A stretch of 64,000 nucleotides of DNA from Lachnospiraceae bacterium (GCA_017500935.1 JAFVXW010000018.1:36051-100050); one strand, 5' to 3'. Counted from the stretch's first letter, positions 8,296 to 17,736 are shown. Notes: generated by a model from the sequence alone, not told the origin. Program-made: numbers and translations.

Positions 8296-9831
8296 TTTCT
8301 TTTTCCTCACTCACATCTACTGCAGGATATCCCCATTTTTTTGCCAGTTCAAAACAGATTTTTGCAATTTCAGGAGCTTTTTCCTCATAATGCTGTGCAG
8401 TGCGATACATCGCATAAGAGTGACCCATGTATGCCGCAATGCGGTACATATCCACATATACTTCCTTAAATCTGGGATCGTCGATGGCTTCAAAAACAGA
8501 AGCCAGACCGCAGACTGCATCCAGATTGCCGTAATGCATCGCCTTTTCAAAACCGGGGCGTGCCATCATCGCAGGTGCAGATGCATTATTTGCAGCAGCC
8601 GGATTTTCTTCTGTATTTTTCCAATAGGTCGCTGCCTGTTCCATTGCGGTAAGTGCATTGAGCGCACTGCTGTATACACGCTTGGTCTTCTGTTCATTGG
8701 CAATAGTCAGATCAAAGATCTTATCCGCGCCTTCCAGACCGATCTGTTTTGCATAGGCCTGCCAGAGCGCCACTTTATTGACACCGTTGAAGGTACGGAT
8801 GATCAAAACCAGCGCATACTGGTCTCCGCGGTAAACCGCAGCTTCCAGAAACTGATATGCCTTTGCGGGATCTGCTTTCAGGCCAAGACCTTTTAAGTAT
8901 GCAAAACCGATCAGACGCAGTGCTGCCGCATGACCGGCACGTCCTGCGATCTCCAGCTGTTCAAGAGCAGCTTCGTATTCCTTTTTATTCCAAAGCTCAT
9001 TTCCTTTTTCAAGGGCTTCGCGTACTTCCGGCGCAAAACTCTTTTCATGGGCAATGATGTTGAGCAGGATCTGTGCACCGGGCGTGAAGGGATTTTTAAA
9101 TTCCACCGCTTTTTTCGCCCAGTATTCTGCCATATCCAGAGATTTTTCTGTTCCTCTGCCGTTTAAGTATTTATCTGCCATTGCGTAGAAGGAGGATACC
9201 AGACCGCCTTCTGCCGCACGTTTCATCCACTGGAAGGATTTTTCATCACTCTGCTCTACACCCTGTCCGGAAGCATAGCAAAGAGACAGATTGTTCATCG
9301 CATTTAAGTCGCCTGCCAGCGCAGCATTTAAGAAGCATTTGAATGCCTCTTCAAATTTCTGCTCCTTCAAAAACTCTATGCCCTTATTTACTTCGTTCAT
9401 CGCCATCTGTCTGGTCTGGACAATAGGAGATTTCTGAATTGCTTCTTCAAGCTTTGCAAGAAGCTGTTTTGCCGGTTCCTGATGTTTGTTTCCGTCCTCA
9501 GCAGCGCGTCTTGCCCACTGGATCGCATCCGGCATGGACTGCTTTGTTCCGTCGCCTTTGAGATACTTAAGTGCCAGTATAAATAAGCGGGTGTATAACC
9601 GCCTTCAGCAGCCTTTTTCATCCATACAAAAGAAGCTTCCTTGTCCTCAGCGGTTCCCTGTCCGTTATAAAAACAGAGTGCCACATTGTTCATCGCACCG
9701 GGATGACCTTTGAGTGCCGCTTTCATAAACGCCTGAAAGCCTTCTTCATACTTTTTCTGTGCAAAACACTGCAGGCCATATGTTACATCTGCTTCTCCTG
9801 CAATGTTTGGTTTATTATTCTGATCATTCAT
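8288..9831 (-). pseudogene. Long Sel1-repeat protein split by a one-base frameshift
   Basis: Two overlapping frames encode one Sel1 protein of about 510 residues. The N-terminal frame (9831 to about 9580) reads through AAEGGYTPAYLY. The second frame continues LALKYLKGDGTKQS, exactly where the same repeat unit continues in the sister gene (AYYPLAAKYYVGNGT). One base is missing near 9577-9582. The C-terminal frame alone runs to 8288 with at least five repeat units and a C-terminal helical region. The N-terminal ATG follows TGAGG. The shift could be real decay, a read error, or recoding; the rest of the frame is intact, which favours a recent event or an error. Confidence 0.82.
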
Positions 9832-9842
9832 CTGCTTTTACC

Positions 9843-10910
9843 TCACTTCTTCCCTTTCAGCCATCCAAAGAGCCTGCCAGTTCCTTTTTCTTTCTGAGCG
9901 GCAGCATCTTTGTCTTCTGCAGCAGTCTCCTCAGCAGAAACTTCTGCTTCTTCTGCTGTTTCATTGGGCATGGTTCCGGGAATGGTGTCTGCCTCTTTCT
10001 CTGCTTCAGGCATCAGGAAATCATCTGCATTGAATCCGCCTGTTACAGCATTTGCCACTGCAACTGCTGCTTCCGCTGCGGTCGCAGGCCTTTTGGGCAT
10101 TGCCTGCATACCGCCATTGACAGAATTCTGCGCCATCATGGACGCCATTGCCGCCATCATCTGCTGTTCCTGATTCTGTGCAAAAGTCTCCTCTCCTGCT
10201 TTGGAAGGCCAGGGCAGCCTGTCAAGATCACTGTTGTCTCCTGCCCAGGGCGCTGCACCAAGAATAGGCTTTGCAACAGGCGCTTCGGAAAACGCAAAGC
10301 TTTTGATCTTTGTGTACGCCTCACGCACTTCTTCCACAGAAGGCTGTCTTAATGCTTCTTCCCGTGCTTTTCTCTGTTTTTCCACATTGACGGTAACCGC
10401 TTCATCCAGTTCCTTCAGATAAGAAGCAAGGTCCAGATCAGGCTTGATTTCCTTTAAAGTCTTTTCGATATCCAGAAGCCACATTTTCTCCTGCACACCA
10501 AAAATCGTGTTGTTTTCATTTTCTTCCATGGATGCATCCGGCTTATTGCGCAGTACATTGCTGTTGACGGTGCGCAGACGCTTAAAACGCTCAGGATTGG
10601 AGGCAAGACCATATTTTTCCTCCAGCATGGGCATTGCTCCGTCCAGATACATTTTCAGATCCTTATCATAAGGCATTACCAGATAGCAGAGTGCACTGAT
10701 ATCAAAGGCCTCGATCGTTTTTCCTTTTTTACCCTGCACAAAGCTGTCAACTGTTTTAAATTCTGCATATCCTTCCATGATCGGACGTGCAAAATACATA
10801 TACCATTCTTCCCCAAAACGTGCAGTCAGGGCAGAATCCACCGCTTCCCTGAAAGTGGGCAGTGCTTCCTGCTCCAGTGCTTTTTTGACGATATCCGCAT
10901 ATAAAAGCAT
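9843..10910 (-). CDS. Unknown protein at the head of the Sel1 operon
   Basis: 355 residues. The first 200 or so are helical and charged, weakly reminiscent of Swt1-type HEPN domains, but I see no clear RxxxxH catalytic motif. From about residue 245 to the end the sequence is low complexity: Met/Ala-rich, then Ala/Glu-rich, ending in the basic tail GWLKGKK. No signal peptide. The start follows GAGGAGG, and the gene lies 11 bases before the Sel1 gene. It is presumably a partner of the Sel1 scaffolds; the function is unknown. Confidence 0.7.
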   Translation of the reverse strand: MLLYADIVKKALEQEALPTFREAVDSALTARFGEEWYMYFARPIMEGYAEFKTVDSFVQGKKGKTIEAFDISALCYLVMPYDKDLKMYLDGAMPMLEEKYGLASNPERFKRLRTVNSNVLRNKPDASMEENENNTIFGVQEKMWLLDIEKTLKEIKPDLDLASYLKELDEAVTVNVEKQRKAREEALRQPSVEEVREAYTKIKSFAFSEAPVAKPILGAAPWAGDNSDLDRLPWPSKAGEETFAQNQEQQMMAAMASMMAQNSVNGGMQAMPKRPATAAEAAVAVANAVTGGFNADDFLMPEAEKEADTIPGTMPNETAEEAEVSAEETAAEDKDAAAQKEKGTGRLFGWLKGKK

Positions 10911-10976
10911 CTTTGTTCCTCCTCGTATCCCATCCTGTTCATTATGACGGGATTTCTTTTATTGCCAAAAACGAAA

Positions 10977-11002
10977 GAAGCACTGCCCTCCGGCACTGCT
11001 TC
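10977..11002 (-). terminator. Hairpin terminator between the PHP gene and the Sel1 operon
   Basis: An 11-bp stem with one mismatch (GAAGCACTGCC with GGCACTGCTTC) is followed on the minus strand by a T-rich stretch (TTTCGTTTTT). It ends the PHP-hydrolase transcript before the Sel1 operon begins. Confidence 0.6.
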
Positions 11003-11085
11003 TTTTGGCATATTCCGGCTATTATGTTTTTTAGTATACGTGACATGCCCCGATAAATCAAGGAAACTTTCTATAAAAATCGCTG

Positions 11086-11913
11086 TTATCTTGCAATTGG
11101 CGCAATATCTTCCTCTGTCAGCCCCAAAAGATCGGCGGCAAGCTGTGCATTTCCGTATTTTTTGTGCGTTTCATTGTCATGGGAATCGCTGCCGAAGATA
11201 AATTTACAGCCGCATTCCTTTACGATCTTAAACATCCGCATCTGCGCACATTCTGCGATCTGTTCCGGTGTCTTGTTCATCATCTGGGAAACATTGATCT
11301 CAAAGGCAATGTTTTTCTCTGCGCTCTTGGTAAACAGACGCTTCATTACATCCTCAGACAGCATATTGATGAGGATGGTGTTGTCATACGGGCAGCATAC
11401 GGCTTCAAAAGGATGTACCACTGCCGTGATATAACGGCTTACCGGGCTGTCTAAGATATCATCATAGGCCTGTATCATGTAATCCAGATGCTTCTGATAG
11501 GGCTGATATAAGTCTTTGGGCATGGTGATGTGAGTATGGGACTGGGGTACGATGATAAAATCAAATTTTTCCGCAGTTTCCTCCGTCACTGCCACGCCGC
11601 GGTGAATGGGATCGTATTCGGTCTCGCATCCAAAATATACCTGCACATCGGGATCGGCATACTTTTCCAGTTCCGGCTTGATCCGCAGAAGATGCTCGTA
11701 ATTCTGATGCTCCAGCTTTCCGTCCTCAGGTGCATAAAATCCCCAGCCGGGAATAAGGCTTCCGTCAATGGGGCTGTCCCAGAAATGATCCGCAAAGCCT
11801 ATCTTTTTTAAACCGAGCTCCTTTGCGGTTTTCATGTAATGCTCCACCTGCGCGGAAGGATGTCCGCAGTGGGATAAATGGGTGTGGATGTGAAAATCAT
11901 GTGTAATCTTCAT
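11086..11913 (-). CDS. PHP-domain phosphoesterase (histidinol-phosphatase-like)
   Basis: 275 residues. The start at 11913 is chosen because AAGGAGG precedes it and the protein then opens with MKITHDFHIHTHLSHCG. The PHP metal motifs DFHIHTHLSH, FADHFW, FGCETEYD and FGSDSHDNE are all present. These trinuclear-metal hydrolases include HisK-type histidinol phosphatases. No his genes are adjacent, so the physiological substrate is open; the neighbours are a hydrolase and a FadR-type regulator, suggesting a catabolic setting. Confidence 0.85.
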   Translation of the reverse strand: MKITHDFHIHTHLSHCGHPSAQVEHYMKTAKELGLKKIGFADHFWDSPIDGSLIPGWGFYAPEDGKLEHQNYEHLLRIKPELEKYADPDVQVYFGCETEYDPIHRGVAVTEETAEKFDFIIVPQSHTHITMPKDLYQPYQKHLDYMIQAYDDILDSPVSRYITAVVHPFEAVCCPYDNTILINMLSEDVMKRLFTKSAEKNIAFEINVSQMMNKTPEQIAECAQMRMFKIVKECGCKFIFGSDSHDNETHKKYGNAQLAADLLGLTEEDIAPIAR

Positions 11914-11938
11914 AAATACAAGGCCTCCTTCTTTAGTA

Positions 11939-12676
11939 TCAGCAATGTGAAAAACGCTCCAGAAAATCCGCGATCGGCGCAGGATCTTTAAGACCATGCG
12001 GATGATGATCACAGTTTTCTTTTATATAAACTTCAATGGTACCGCCGTTTTTCCGATAGAACTCTGCCAGAATCTGTCCGTTTTCACAATAGGGAACCAC
12101 TTTGTCGCTGTCACCGGCTGCCAGCACCACCGGAATCCTGTTCTGCAGCAAAATATCCATCTTATCAATGGGATGTTCCCTGTAACTTAAAAGCTGACTG
12201 ACTGTCCGCCCCGTGATCCTGTGATATTCTTCAAACAAAGAAATCTCCGCCGCTCCCAGCGCAGCGGGACAGCTTAACAGATTCAGCACAGGTGCGTCCA
12301 GATACAGCGCACTGATCTTTTCGGGACAAAGTGCTGCCAGCATCACACCGTAAAGACCGCCGCAGCTCATGCCCACTACAGCACATTTCTTTTCCAGTTC
12401 AAATCCGGACGCCACATGATCAATAAAACGCCCTTTTCTTTCCAGGTCAGGCTGCTGTGCCCACCGGTTGTCATTTTCATTATAAGCGATGTGCCAGCCT
12501 CTGTCCAACAATTCCATTTCCAGCGTCGGAAACGCTCCAAAATATTCGGTTTTCAATGCCCATTTCCCATTGGGTTTTCCATTGGGCTTTACCAGAATTG
12601 CCTTTTTTCCCTCAAATACAAAATGCTCCTGCCGATACTCTTTAAAATCACTTTCGGTAATTGTTTCAAAAGGCAT
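11939..12676 (-). CDS. Alpha/beta hydrolase
   Basis: 245 residues from the ATG at 12676, placed 9 bases after GGAGG; the ATG at 12685 abuts the site and is less likely. The nucleophile elbow is GMSCGGLYG (G-x-S-x-G), followed by YLDAPVL. AAGDSDKVVPY marks the acid strand and CDHHPHGLKD carries the catalytic His. The protein is cytoplasmic. It overlaps the regulator gene upstream, so it is in the same operon and under the same operator. Probably a carbohydrate esterase or a broad acyl hydrolase. Confidence 0.82.
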   Translation of the reverse strand: MPFETITESDFKEYRQEHFVFEGKKAILVKPNGKPNGKWALKTEYFGAFPTLEMELLDRGWHIAYNENDNRWAQQPDLERKGRFIDHVASGFELEKKCAVVGMSCGGLYGVMLAALCPEKISALYLDAPVLNLLSCPAALGAAEISLFEEYHRITGRTVSQLLSYREHPIDKMDILLQNRIPVVLAAGDSDKVVPYCENGQILAEFYRKNGGTIEVYIKENCDHHPHGLKDPAPIADFLERFSHC

Positions 12677-13376
12677 TTTTTCCATCCTCCATGGTCTGCC
12701 AGCCTGCCTCCGGATATTCTCCGGGTTCCTTTAATGCGCCCTCCAGATCTCTTCTGCGCAGTGTTTCGTATAACTCTCTTTTGATTTTATACAGCTTGCC
12801 TGCTCCCTGATTGCGGATGTACCACTGCCACAGATATTCGCTTTCAATCTGAAAGGAATGGTAAAGCAGGGGCAGCAGCATATTGCCGCTTAACACTGCC
12901 AGTTCATGATGAAACAGATAAACGGCATGCGCTGTTTCTTCCGGTGTTCCCGGATCGCCGATGGCAGCAGCATAAGGTGCCAGACTGTCCAGCTCTTCAT
13001 CAGATGCATTTTCGATCACCATCTGCAGACATAACTGTTCCAGCACATTACGAACCTGTAAAAGTGACGCTACTTCCTTATGCCGCATAATGCCGCCGTT
13101 ATAACGCATGATCGCAATCAGTGTTTCCAAAGTTCCCTTGCGGCGGTAATCGCACACATAAACGCCCTGTCGGGGAACGATCTCTACAAATCCAAGCTTT
13201 TCCAGCTCGATCATTCCCGCTGAGATCACCGGTCTGCTGACTCCCATGCGCACGGAAAGCTCCCGTGCTGCAGGCAGCTTTTCTCCCACAGCCAATTCTC
13301 CTGAGAGGATCATATTTTCAATCTGCTGTACAAACAGATCTGTAAGAGACAGTGTTGTGATCTTCTGAAATCCCAT
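12666..13376 (-). CDS. FadR/GntR-family transcriptional regulator
   Basis: 236 residues from the ATG at 13376, with GGAGG 8 bases upstream (a start 15 bases earlier is possible). A winged HTH (LPAARELSVRMGVSRPVISAG) precedes an FCD ligand domain whose metal/ligand helix includes FHHELAVLSG. FadR-type regulators bind TGGT-n-ACCA palindromes, and two such sites flank this gene's divergent promoters. It therefore probably represses both itself (with the hydrolase) and the GPH symporter / serine hydrolase pair, with a sugar acid or its derivative as inducer. Confidence 0.9.
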   Translation of the reverse strand: MGFQKITTLSLTDLFVQQIENMILSGELAVGEKLPAARELSVRMGVSRPVISAGMIELEKLGFVEIVPRQGVYVCDYRRKGTLETLIAIMRYNGGIMRHKEVASLLQVRNVLEQLCLQMVIENASDEELDSLAPYAAAIGDPGTPEETAHAVYLFHHELAVLSGNMLLPLLYHSFQIESEYLWQWYIRNQGAGKLYKIKRELYETLRRRDLEGALKEPGEYPEAGWQTMEDGKNAF

Positions 13377-13401
13377 CTGTATCTCCTCCATTCAGTGCTT
13401 T

Positions 13402-13412
13402 TGGTAATACCA
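13402..13412. promoter_or_regulatory. FadR-type operator 1 (regulator side)
   Basis: TGGTAATACCA, a perfect 5+1+5 palindrome, lies about 10 bases downstream of the predicted start point of the minus-strand promoter, where a bound repressor would block it. Confidence 0.72.
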
Positions 13413-13427
13413 CAAACATTTTCTTCT

Positions 13428-13456
13428 ATTTTACAGTGATTATAAACCAATGTCAA
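13428..13456 (-). promoter_or_regulatory. Promoter of the FadR-type regulator operon
   Basis: Minus-strand TTGACA (13456-13451), a 17-base spacer and TAAAAT (13433-13428): a near-consensus sigma-A promoter. Confidence 0.75.
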
Positions 13457-13497
13457 CTTGCCGTATTCAGCATACCGCCGAAATTCTCCTGCCCGTA

Positions 13498-13527
13498 TTG
13501 ACATTCATTTTTCCGTGATATTAAGAT
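13498..13527 (+). promoter_or_regulatory. Promoter of the GPH symporter operon
   Basis: TTGACA (13498-13503), an 18-base spacer and TAAGAT (13522-13527). It faces away from the regulator promoter. Confidence 0.65.
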
Positions 13528-13545
13528 GGTTTTAACAAAAACATT

Positions 13546-13558
13546 CTGGTAATACCAG
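13546..13558. promoter_or_regulatory. FadR-type operator 2 (symporter side)
   Basis: CTGGTAATACCAG, a perfect 6+1+6 palindrome sharing its 11-base core with operator 1. It sits about 12-24 bases past the predicted start point of the plus-strand promoter, mirroring the other side. Confidence 0.78.
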
Positions 13559-13603
13559 TCTGTTTATTTGCTTCAGAAAACATGACACGAAAGGAGTCAC
13601 CCG

Positions 13604-15046
13604 ATGAAAACTTCATCAACCAAAACCAGATACACCACTACCTTTACAGAGCGCAGCAGTTTCTGGTTATTCGGCATCGGTATGCTGTTTTACTACCAGA
13701 TCGTAGGCGGCTACTTAAACACTTACCTGCTTTTGCAGGGCGTTGATCTGGCAAAAGTTGCCCTGATCTTTTTGGGCATCAAAATCTGGGATGCGGTAAA
13801 CGATCCTCTTTTTGCCTTTATCTTTGACCGTATCAAATTCAAAAAAGAAAAATGTCTCCCCTGGCTGCGTATCGCTGCTGTGATCATGCCTTTAGCCTCC
13901 ATTGCCGTATTCAACATGCCCGGCAGCTGGACTCCCGGCGGCAAACTTGTATGGTTTGCTGTAACCTATATGCTCTGGGATGCTGCATACACAGTCTGTG
14001 ACGTGCCTTTCTTCTCCATGACCACCACCATGACCGCGGATATGAATGAAAGAAACGTACTCTTTTCCATCGCCCGCGTGTTCCACGGCGCTGGTACTCT
14101 TCTGTGTTCCACTACGATGACATTGCTGGTCGGCGAAAAAGTCGGCATGCCTTTCGGCAAGGCTGCCCTGATCGTCTGCCTGGTGGGTGCAGTATTTACC
14201 ATTCCGTTATGTTTCCTTGGAAAAGAACGTTATGCGGTTCCTGAAAAGGAAGATAACGATGCACCCAAATTTACCTTAAAGGAAATGTTCTCCTATTTAA
14301 AACAGAACAAATATCTGACCATGATGTACGGCTGTCAGATTCTCTGCGGAATCTGCGCTACCAGCGGTGCGGCCGGCATGGTGGGTACCTATTATGTGTA
14401 CGGACAGACCAGCTTCGGTGTCATCACCACCTGGCTGAACATGATCCCCGGACCTGTGCTTGGTATGCTGCTGCCCATGATTTTAAAGAAAGTGGACCGT
14501 TTCAAGCTTTACATTACCTGTAACCTGTTTACCATGTGCTGGAGCATCTTCAGCTTCAGCGTTTACTTCCTTGGCTGGCAGACCGTTCCTTTTGCCATCA
14601 CCGGTGCGATCGTCACCGCCATCCCCGCAACTTTAAGCGGTCTGGTTGCATATATGTTTACGCTGGATGCTCTGGAATACGGTAAATTTAAAACCGGTAT
14701 CGACGCAACAGGCATCAACTTTGCAGTGCAGACCTTCTCCGCAAAAATCCCCGGCGCTTTCAGCACTGCTCTGGGAACCTTCCTGTTAAGCCTGACCTCC
14801 TTTGTTTTGGTGGAAGCAGACAGCATCGCAGACCTGGCAGCTTCCGGTTTTGTACAGACAAAAGAAGCCATCGACCAGATGTGGATCGTGACCGGTCTTC
14901 CCGGCATCATTTCCAGTCTGATCTCCAATATCTTACTGCTTTGCTTCTACAAACTGCGCAGCAAAGATGTCGCTGTCATGGCCAGATACAATGCCGGCGA
15001 GATCAGCAGAGCTGAGGCAGAAAGCCAGCTGTCCAGAAAATACTGA
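13604..15046 (+). CDS. GPH-family sugar:cation symporter
   Basis: 480 residues with about 12 hydrophobic segments. The GPH (glycoside-pentoside-hexuronide) signature is present: KIWDAVNDPLFAFIFDRIKF near residue 65 and a cytoplasmic loop after the sixth helix (KEDNDAPKFTLKEMFSYL). It imports a glycoside or uronide with a cation. Start after AAAGGAGT. The next gene begins 29 bases downstream, so the hydrolase it encodes probably acts on the imported compound. Controlled by the FadR-type operator upstream. Confidence 0.9.
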   Translation: MKTSSTKTRYTTTFTERSSFWLFGIGMLFYYQIVGGYLNTYLLLQGVDLAKVALIFLGIKIWDAVNDPLFAFIFDRIKFKKEKCLPWLRIAAVIMPLASIAVFNMPGSWTPGGKLVWFAVTYMLWDAAYTVCDVPFFSMTTTMTADMNERNVLFSIARVFHGAGTLLCSTTMTLLVGEKVGMPFGKAALIVCLVGAVFTIPLCFLGKERYAVPEKEDNDAPKFTLKEMFSYLKQNKYLTMMYGCQILCGICATSGAAGMVGTYYVYGQTSFGVITTWLNMIPGPVLGMLLPMILKKVDRFKLYITCNLFTMCWSIFSFSVYFLGWQTVPFAITGAIVTAIPATLSGLVAYMFTLDALEYGKFKTGIDATGINFAVQTFSAKIPGAFSTALGTFLLSLTSFVLVEADSIADLAASGFVQTKEAIDQMWIVTGLPGIISSLISNILLLCFYKLRSKDVAVMARYNAGEISRAEAESQLSRKY

Positions 15047-15075
15047 TTGTTTCTGTTTTTGAAAGGAGTTTTATC

Positions 15076-16194
15076 ATGCCTAAGTTTACCTCAGTTCTTG
15101 ATCAGCTGCTGGATGCCATTCAGGCTGAGTACAGCCTGCCCGGTTACGACTGTGCGGTATGGCAAAACGGCAGAGAAATTTACCGCCGTATGTCCGGTGC
15201 CGCTGACCTTGAAACGCAGACCCCCGTTACAGATCAGACCCTCTACAATATCTACTCCAACACAAAAGTCATCACCTGTACCGCCGCACTGCAGCTGTTT
15301 GAGCAGGGGAAATTTCTTTTGGAAGATGAGCTTTCCCGCTATTTCCCCGAATTTGCCCACATGAAGGTGCGTATGCCGGACGGCACCGAAACAGATGCCA
15401 AAAATCCCATCACCATCCGCGATCTTTTCCGCATGACTGCGGGCTTTGGCGACGGCGGTGAATATAACGAAATGGGCATGAAATTTTATATGGAAACCGG
15501 CGGTGCCTGCCCTTTAAGCGCACTGCCTGCTTATCTGGCCCAGGTTCCCCTGTTTTTTGAACCCGGCACACAGTTTCGCTATGGTATCTGCCATGAAATG
15601 CTTGCCGCACTGATTGAAAAGCTTTCCGGCCAGACCTTCGGTTCCTATCTGGAACAGCACATTTTCCGCCCTCTTGGAATGCACAACACTGCTTTTTCTC
15701 TGGACAAGCTGGAAAACAAGGCACTGGCAAACCAGTACCGCTATGCCGGTCCCGACCAGCCGCTTGTCAGCCTCGGTGCTGCCAACTGCCTGATCCCGCC
15801 TATCTTAAAGGAAAGTGCCAGCGGCGGTCTGATCTCTTCTGTTGATGATTACATGAAATTCCAGCAGGCACTTGCCTGCGGCGAGCAGCTTCTTTCCCGC
15901 CGCACCATCGATCTGATGCGTCTGGATCAGTTAAGCGGCTCCATGCGAGAAGGCTACGGCTATACCCATATCGGCACGGGCTACGGACTTGGCGTCCGCA
16001 CCGTCATCGACCAGGCAGCCTGCGGTTCTCCCATCGGTTTTGGCCCCTTTGGCTGGGGCGGCGCTGCCGGAACCTACGGCTCCATCGATCCTGAAAACAA
16101 TCTGTGCATCTTCTACGCGCAGCATGTGTTTGGTACCGAAGACCTGCGGACACATAACCGCATCCGCAATGTGATCTATGCGGGAATTGAGTGA
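15076..16194 (+). CDS. Beta-lactamase-family serine hydrolase
   Basis: 372 residues of the class-C beta-lactamase / esterase fold. The S-x-x-K motif is Ser61-Asn-Thr-Lys64. The tyrosine motif is probably RYGICHEML near residue 175, where the usual Asn of Y-x-N is not obvious. The late glycine motif is GWGGAAGTYG near residue 325. No signal peptide, so cytoplasmic. Co-transcribed with the symporter, which favours an esterase or transesterase acting on an imported acylated sugar rather than antibiotic resistance. Confidence 0.86.
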   Translation: MPKFTSVLDQLLDAIQAEYSLPGYDCAVWQNGREIYRRMSGAADLETQTPVTDQTLYNIYSNTKVITCTAALQLFEQGKFLLEDELSRYFPEFAHMKVRMPDGTETDAKNPITIRDLFRMTAGFGDGGEYNEMGMKFYMETGGACPLSALPAYLAQVPLFFEPGTQFRYGICHEMLAALIEKLSGQTFGSYLEQHIFRPLGMHNTAFSLDKLENKALANQYRYAGPDQPLVSLGAANCLIPPILKESASGGLISSVDDYMKFQQALACGEQLLSRRTIDLMRLDQLSGSMREGYGYTHIGTGYGLGVRTVIDQAACGSPIGFGPFGWGGAAGTYGSIDPENNLCIFYAQHVFGTEDLRTHNRIRNVIYAGIE

Positions 16195-16233
16195 TAACGC
16201 AACAAAATACAAGCAGTATTCTGTAAAAAGATC

Positions 16234-16265
16234 AAGCCCGGCTGTCAAATTTGGCAGTCGGGCTT
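16234..16265 (+). terminator. Terminator hairpin after the serine hydrolase gene
   Basis: An 11-13-bp stem with G-U pairs (AAGCCCGGCTGTC with GGCAGTCGGGCTT). The T run is poor on the plus strand and better on the minus strand (CTTTTT), so it may work in both directions. Confidence 0.55.
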
Positions 16266-16407
16266 AAATTGTTGTCTGACAGTAACCGCGATCAGCGCAG
16301 TGTATGTGCCTTGCGCACTCTATTTTTACACTTTACCTGCTAAATCAAACTTCAGGTCCTACAGTATGTAATTTTTTTGCGATTTATCCCGTCTTTTACC
16401 TACTACA

Positions 16408-16439
16408 AACGGGTCAATACGCCCTGGCAATGACCCGTT
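16408..16439 (-). terminator. Hairpin at the 3' end of the MFS gene
   Basis: A 9-bp perfect stem AACGGGTCA / TGACCCGTT lies directly after the MFS stop on the minus strand. The rest of 16195-16450 holds no gene that I can see. Confidence 0.5.
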
Positions 16440-16450
16440 CCTTTTCTCAC

Positions 16451-17719
16451 TTATTCTGTTCCGCCCTCACGGTCCTGGCGCTTCAAAACGCCGGATTTTG
16501 TCACCATAAGTGCCATAACAATAAAGATCACGATATTCAGCGCAAATGTCAGGCGGCGGTCCATCGCAGACAGCTGTCCGATCAAAAGTCCGAAAGGCGT
16601 GGTGATCGCCATGGTCACCACATAAAGCATGCCCTGAATACGGCTGCGCTCCTGCGCATCAATGAAAATGACCATCAGCGCATCCTTGCGGGGCATCAGC
16701 AGGGAACAGGCAAAGGCTTCACAGACTGTATAACCCAGCACCAGCCAGATATTGCCCACCGGCGCTGCCAGAAGCATCACATGACTTGCCACATACAAAA
16801 CCAGTGCTCCCACCATGACAGGACGGTACGCCAGCCGGTTGCATCTGTCCTGGATGGTAAAAATAAAGCCCAGCATCAGCGCCGCGCGCACAATGGGAAA
16901 TACCGCCACAAAGGACTGGGATACCCCCAGATTTTCCGTGATATACAAAGAAAAAAAGCTGCCCGTGATCATGGTGGACACATTGATCAGCGCATAAAGC
17001 AGAATGATAAAGCGTGTACCGGAGCTTTTAAAGATCATCTTCAGCACATCCTTATATTCCCACATCATTTTCCAGATGGAGGTATCCTTTGTTTCCTGCA
17101 TCCGGATCTTGCCCTGTTTTGTCTCTCTGGAAGCAAAATACAGGATCAGAAATTTGCTGGTCATCATCACAAAGGTTACAAAATACAGAATACGCATCGT
17201 CGGGATGATCGTCAGCTTCGCGATCAGTACGCCGGAAATCGGTGCAAAAAAGACTGCCAGCAGACCCGACACGTTGATCCAGGTATAAATATCCACCAGA
17301 TCTTCTTCTTTTGCATCCTCCACCAGCAGACAGTTCCAGGCATTGTCCGTGATCTTCCACATGCCGTTTACCACTGCCGCCGCCACAAACCACCAGAAAT
17401 TCTGCGCAAACATCCAGATCAGACAGGGGACTGACCATGACAAAATATCAAACACAGCTGTCGTGACACGGCGTCCCAGCTTATCACACAAAACTCCGCC
17501 CAAAAGTGCCGCAATAACCTGAAACACCGCACCCAGAGAAAGCAAAAATCCGATCTGCTGATCGTTTACGCCCAATGCCACCATAAACAGGGTCGCATAG
17601 GGGGAATACAGGTTATAGGGGATTCCCCAGAGAGGCTCTGTGTATACACAGGCGCGCTGATTGCCCCGCAGGGAACGCAGAGCCTGCCAGAGGCTTCTTT
17701 TTTCATTGTTTTCAGACAT
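16451..17719 (-). CDS. MFS transporter
   Basis: 422 residues, about 12 membrane helices, with the MFS loop motif GVLCDKLGRR near residue 80 between helices 2 and 3. The N-terminal stretch (YTEPLWGIPYNLYSPYATLFM) resembles uncharacterised MFS exporters common in Firmicutes. It lies 17 bases downstream of a methyltransferase gene, so it could export a methylated product; that link is inference. Start after AAAGGAG. Confidence 0.88.
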   Translation of the reverse strand: MSENNEKRSLWQALRSLRGNQRACVYTEPLWGIPYNLYSPYATLFMVALGVNDQQIGFLLSLGAVFQVIAALLGGVLCDKLGRRVTTAVFDILSWSVPCLIWMFAQNFWWFVAAAVVNGMWKITDNAWNCLLVEDAKEEDLVDIYTWINVSGLLAVFFAPISGVLIAKLTIIPTMRILYFVTFVMMTSKFLILYFASRETKQGKIRMQETKDTSIWKMMWEYKDVLKMIFKSSGTRFIILLYALINVSTMITGSFFSLYITENLGVSQSFVAVFPIVRAALMLGFIFTIQDRCNRLAYRPVMVGALVLYVASHVMLLAAPVGNIWLVLGYTVCEAFACSLLMPRKDALMVIFIDAQERSRIQGMLYVVTMAITTPFGLLIGQLSAMDRRLTFALNIVIFIVMALMVTKSGVLKRQDREGGTE

Positions 17720-17736
17720 TTACGTGTTCTCCTTTG

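Noticed and set aside
15076-16194. Beta-lactamase resistance gene
   Set aside because: The fold fits, but there is no signal peptide, and it is in an operon with a sugar symporter under a FadR-type regulator; an esterase role is more likely.
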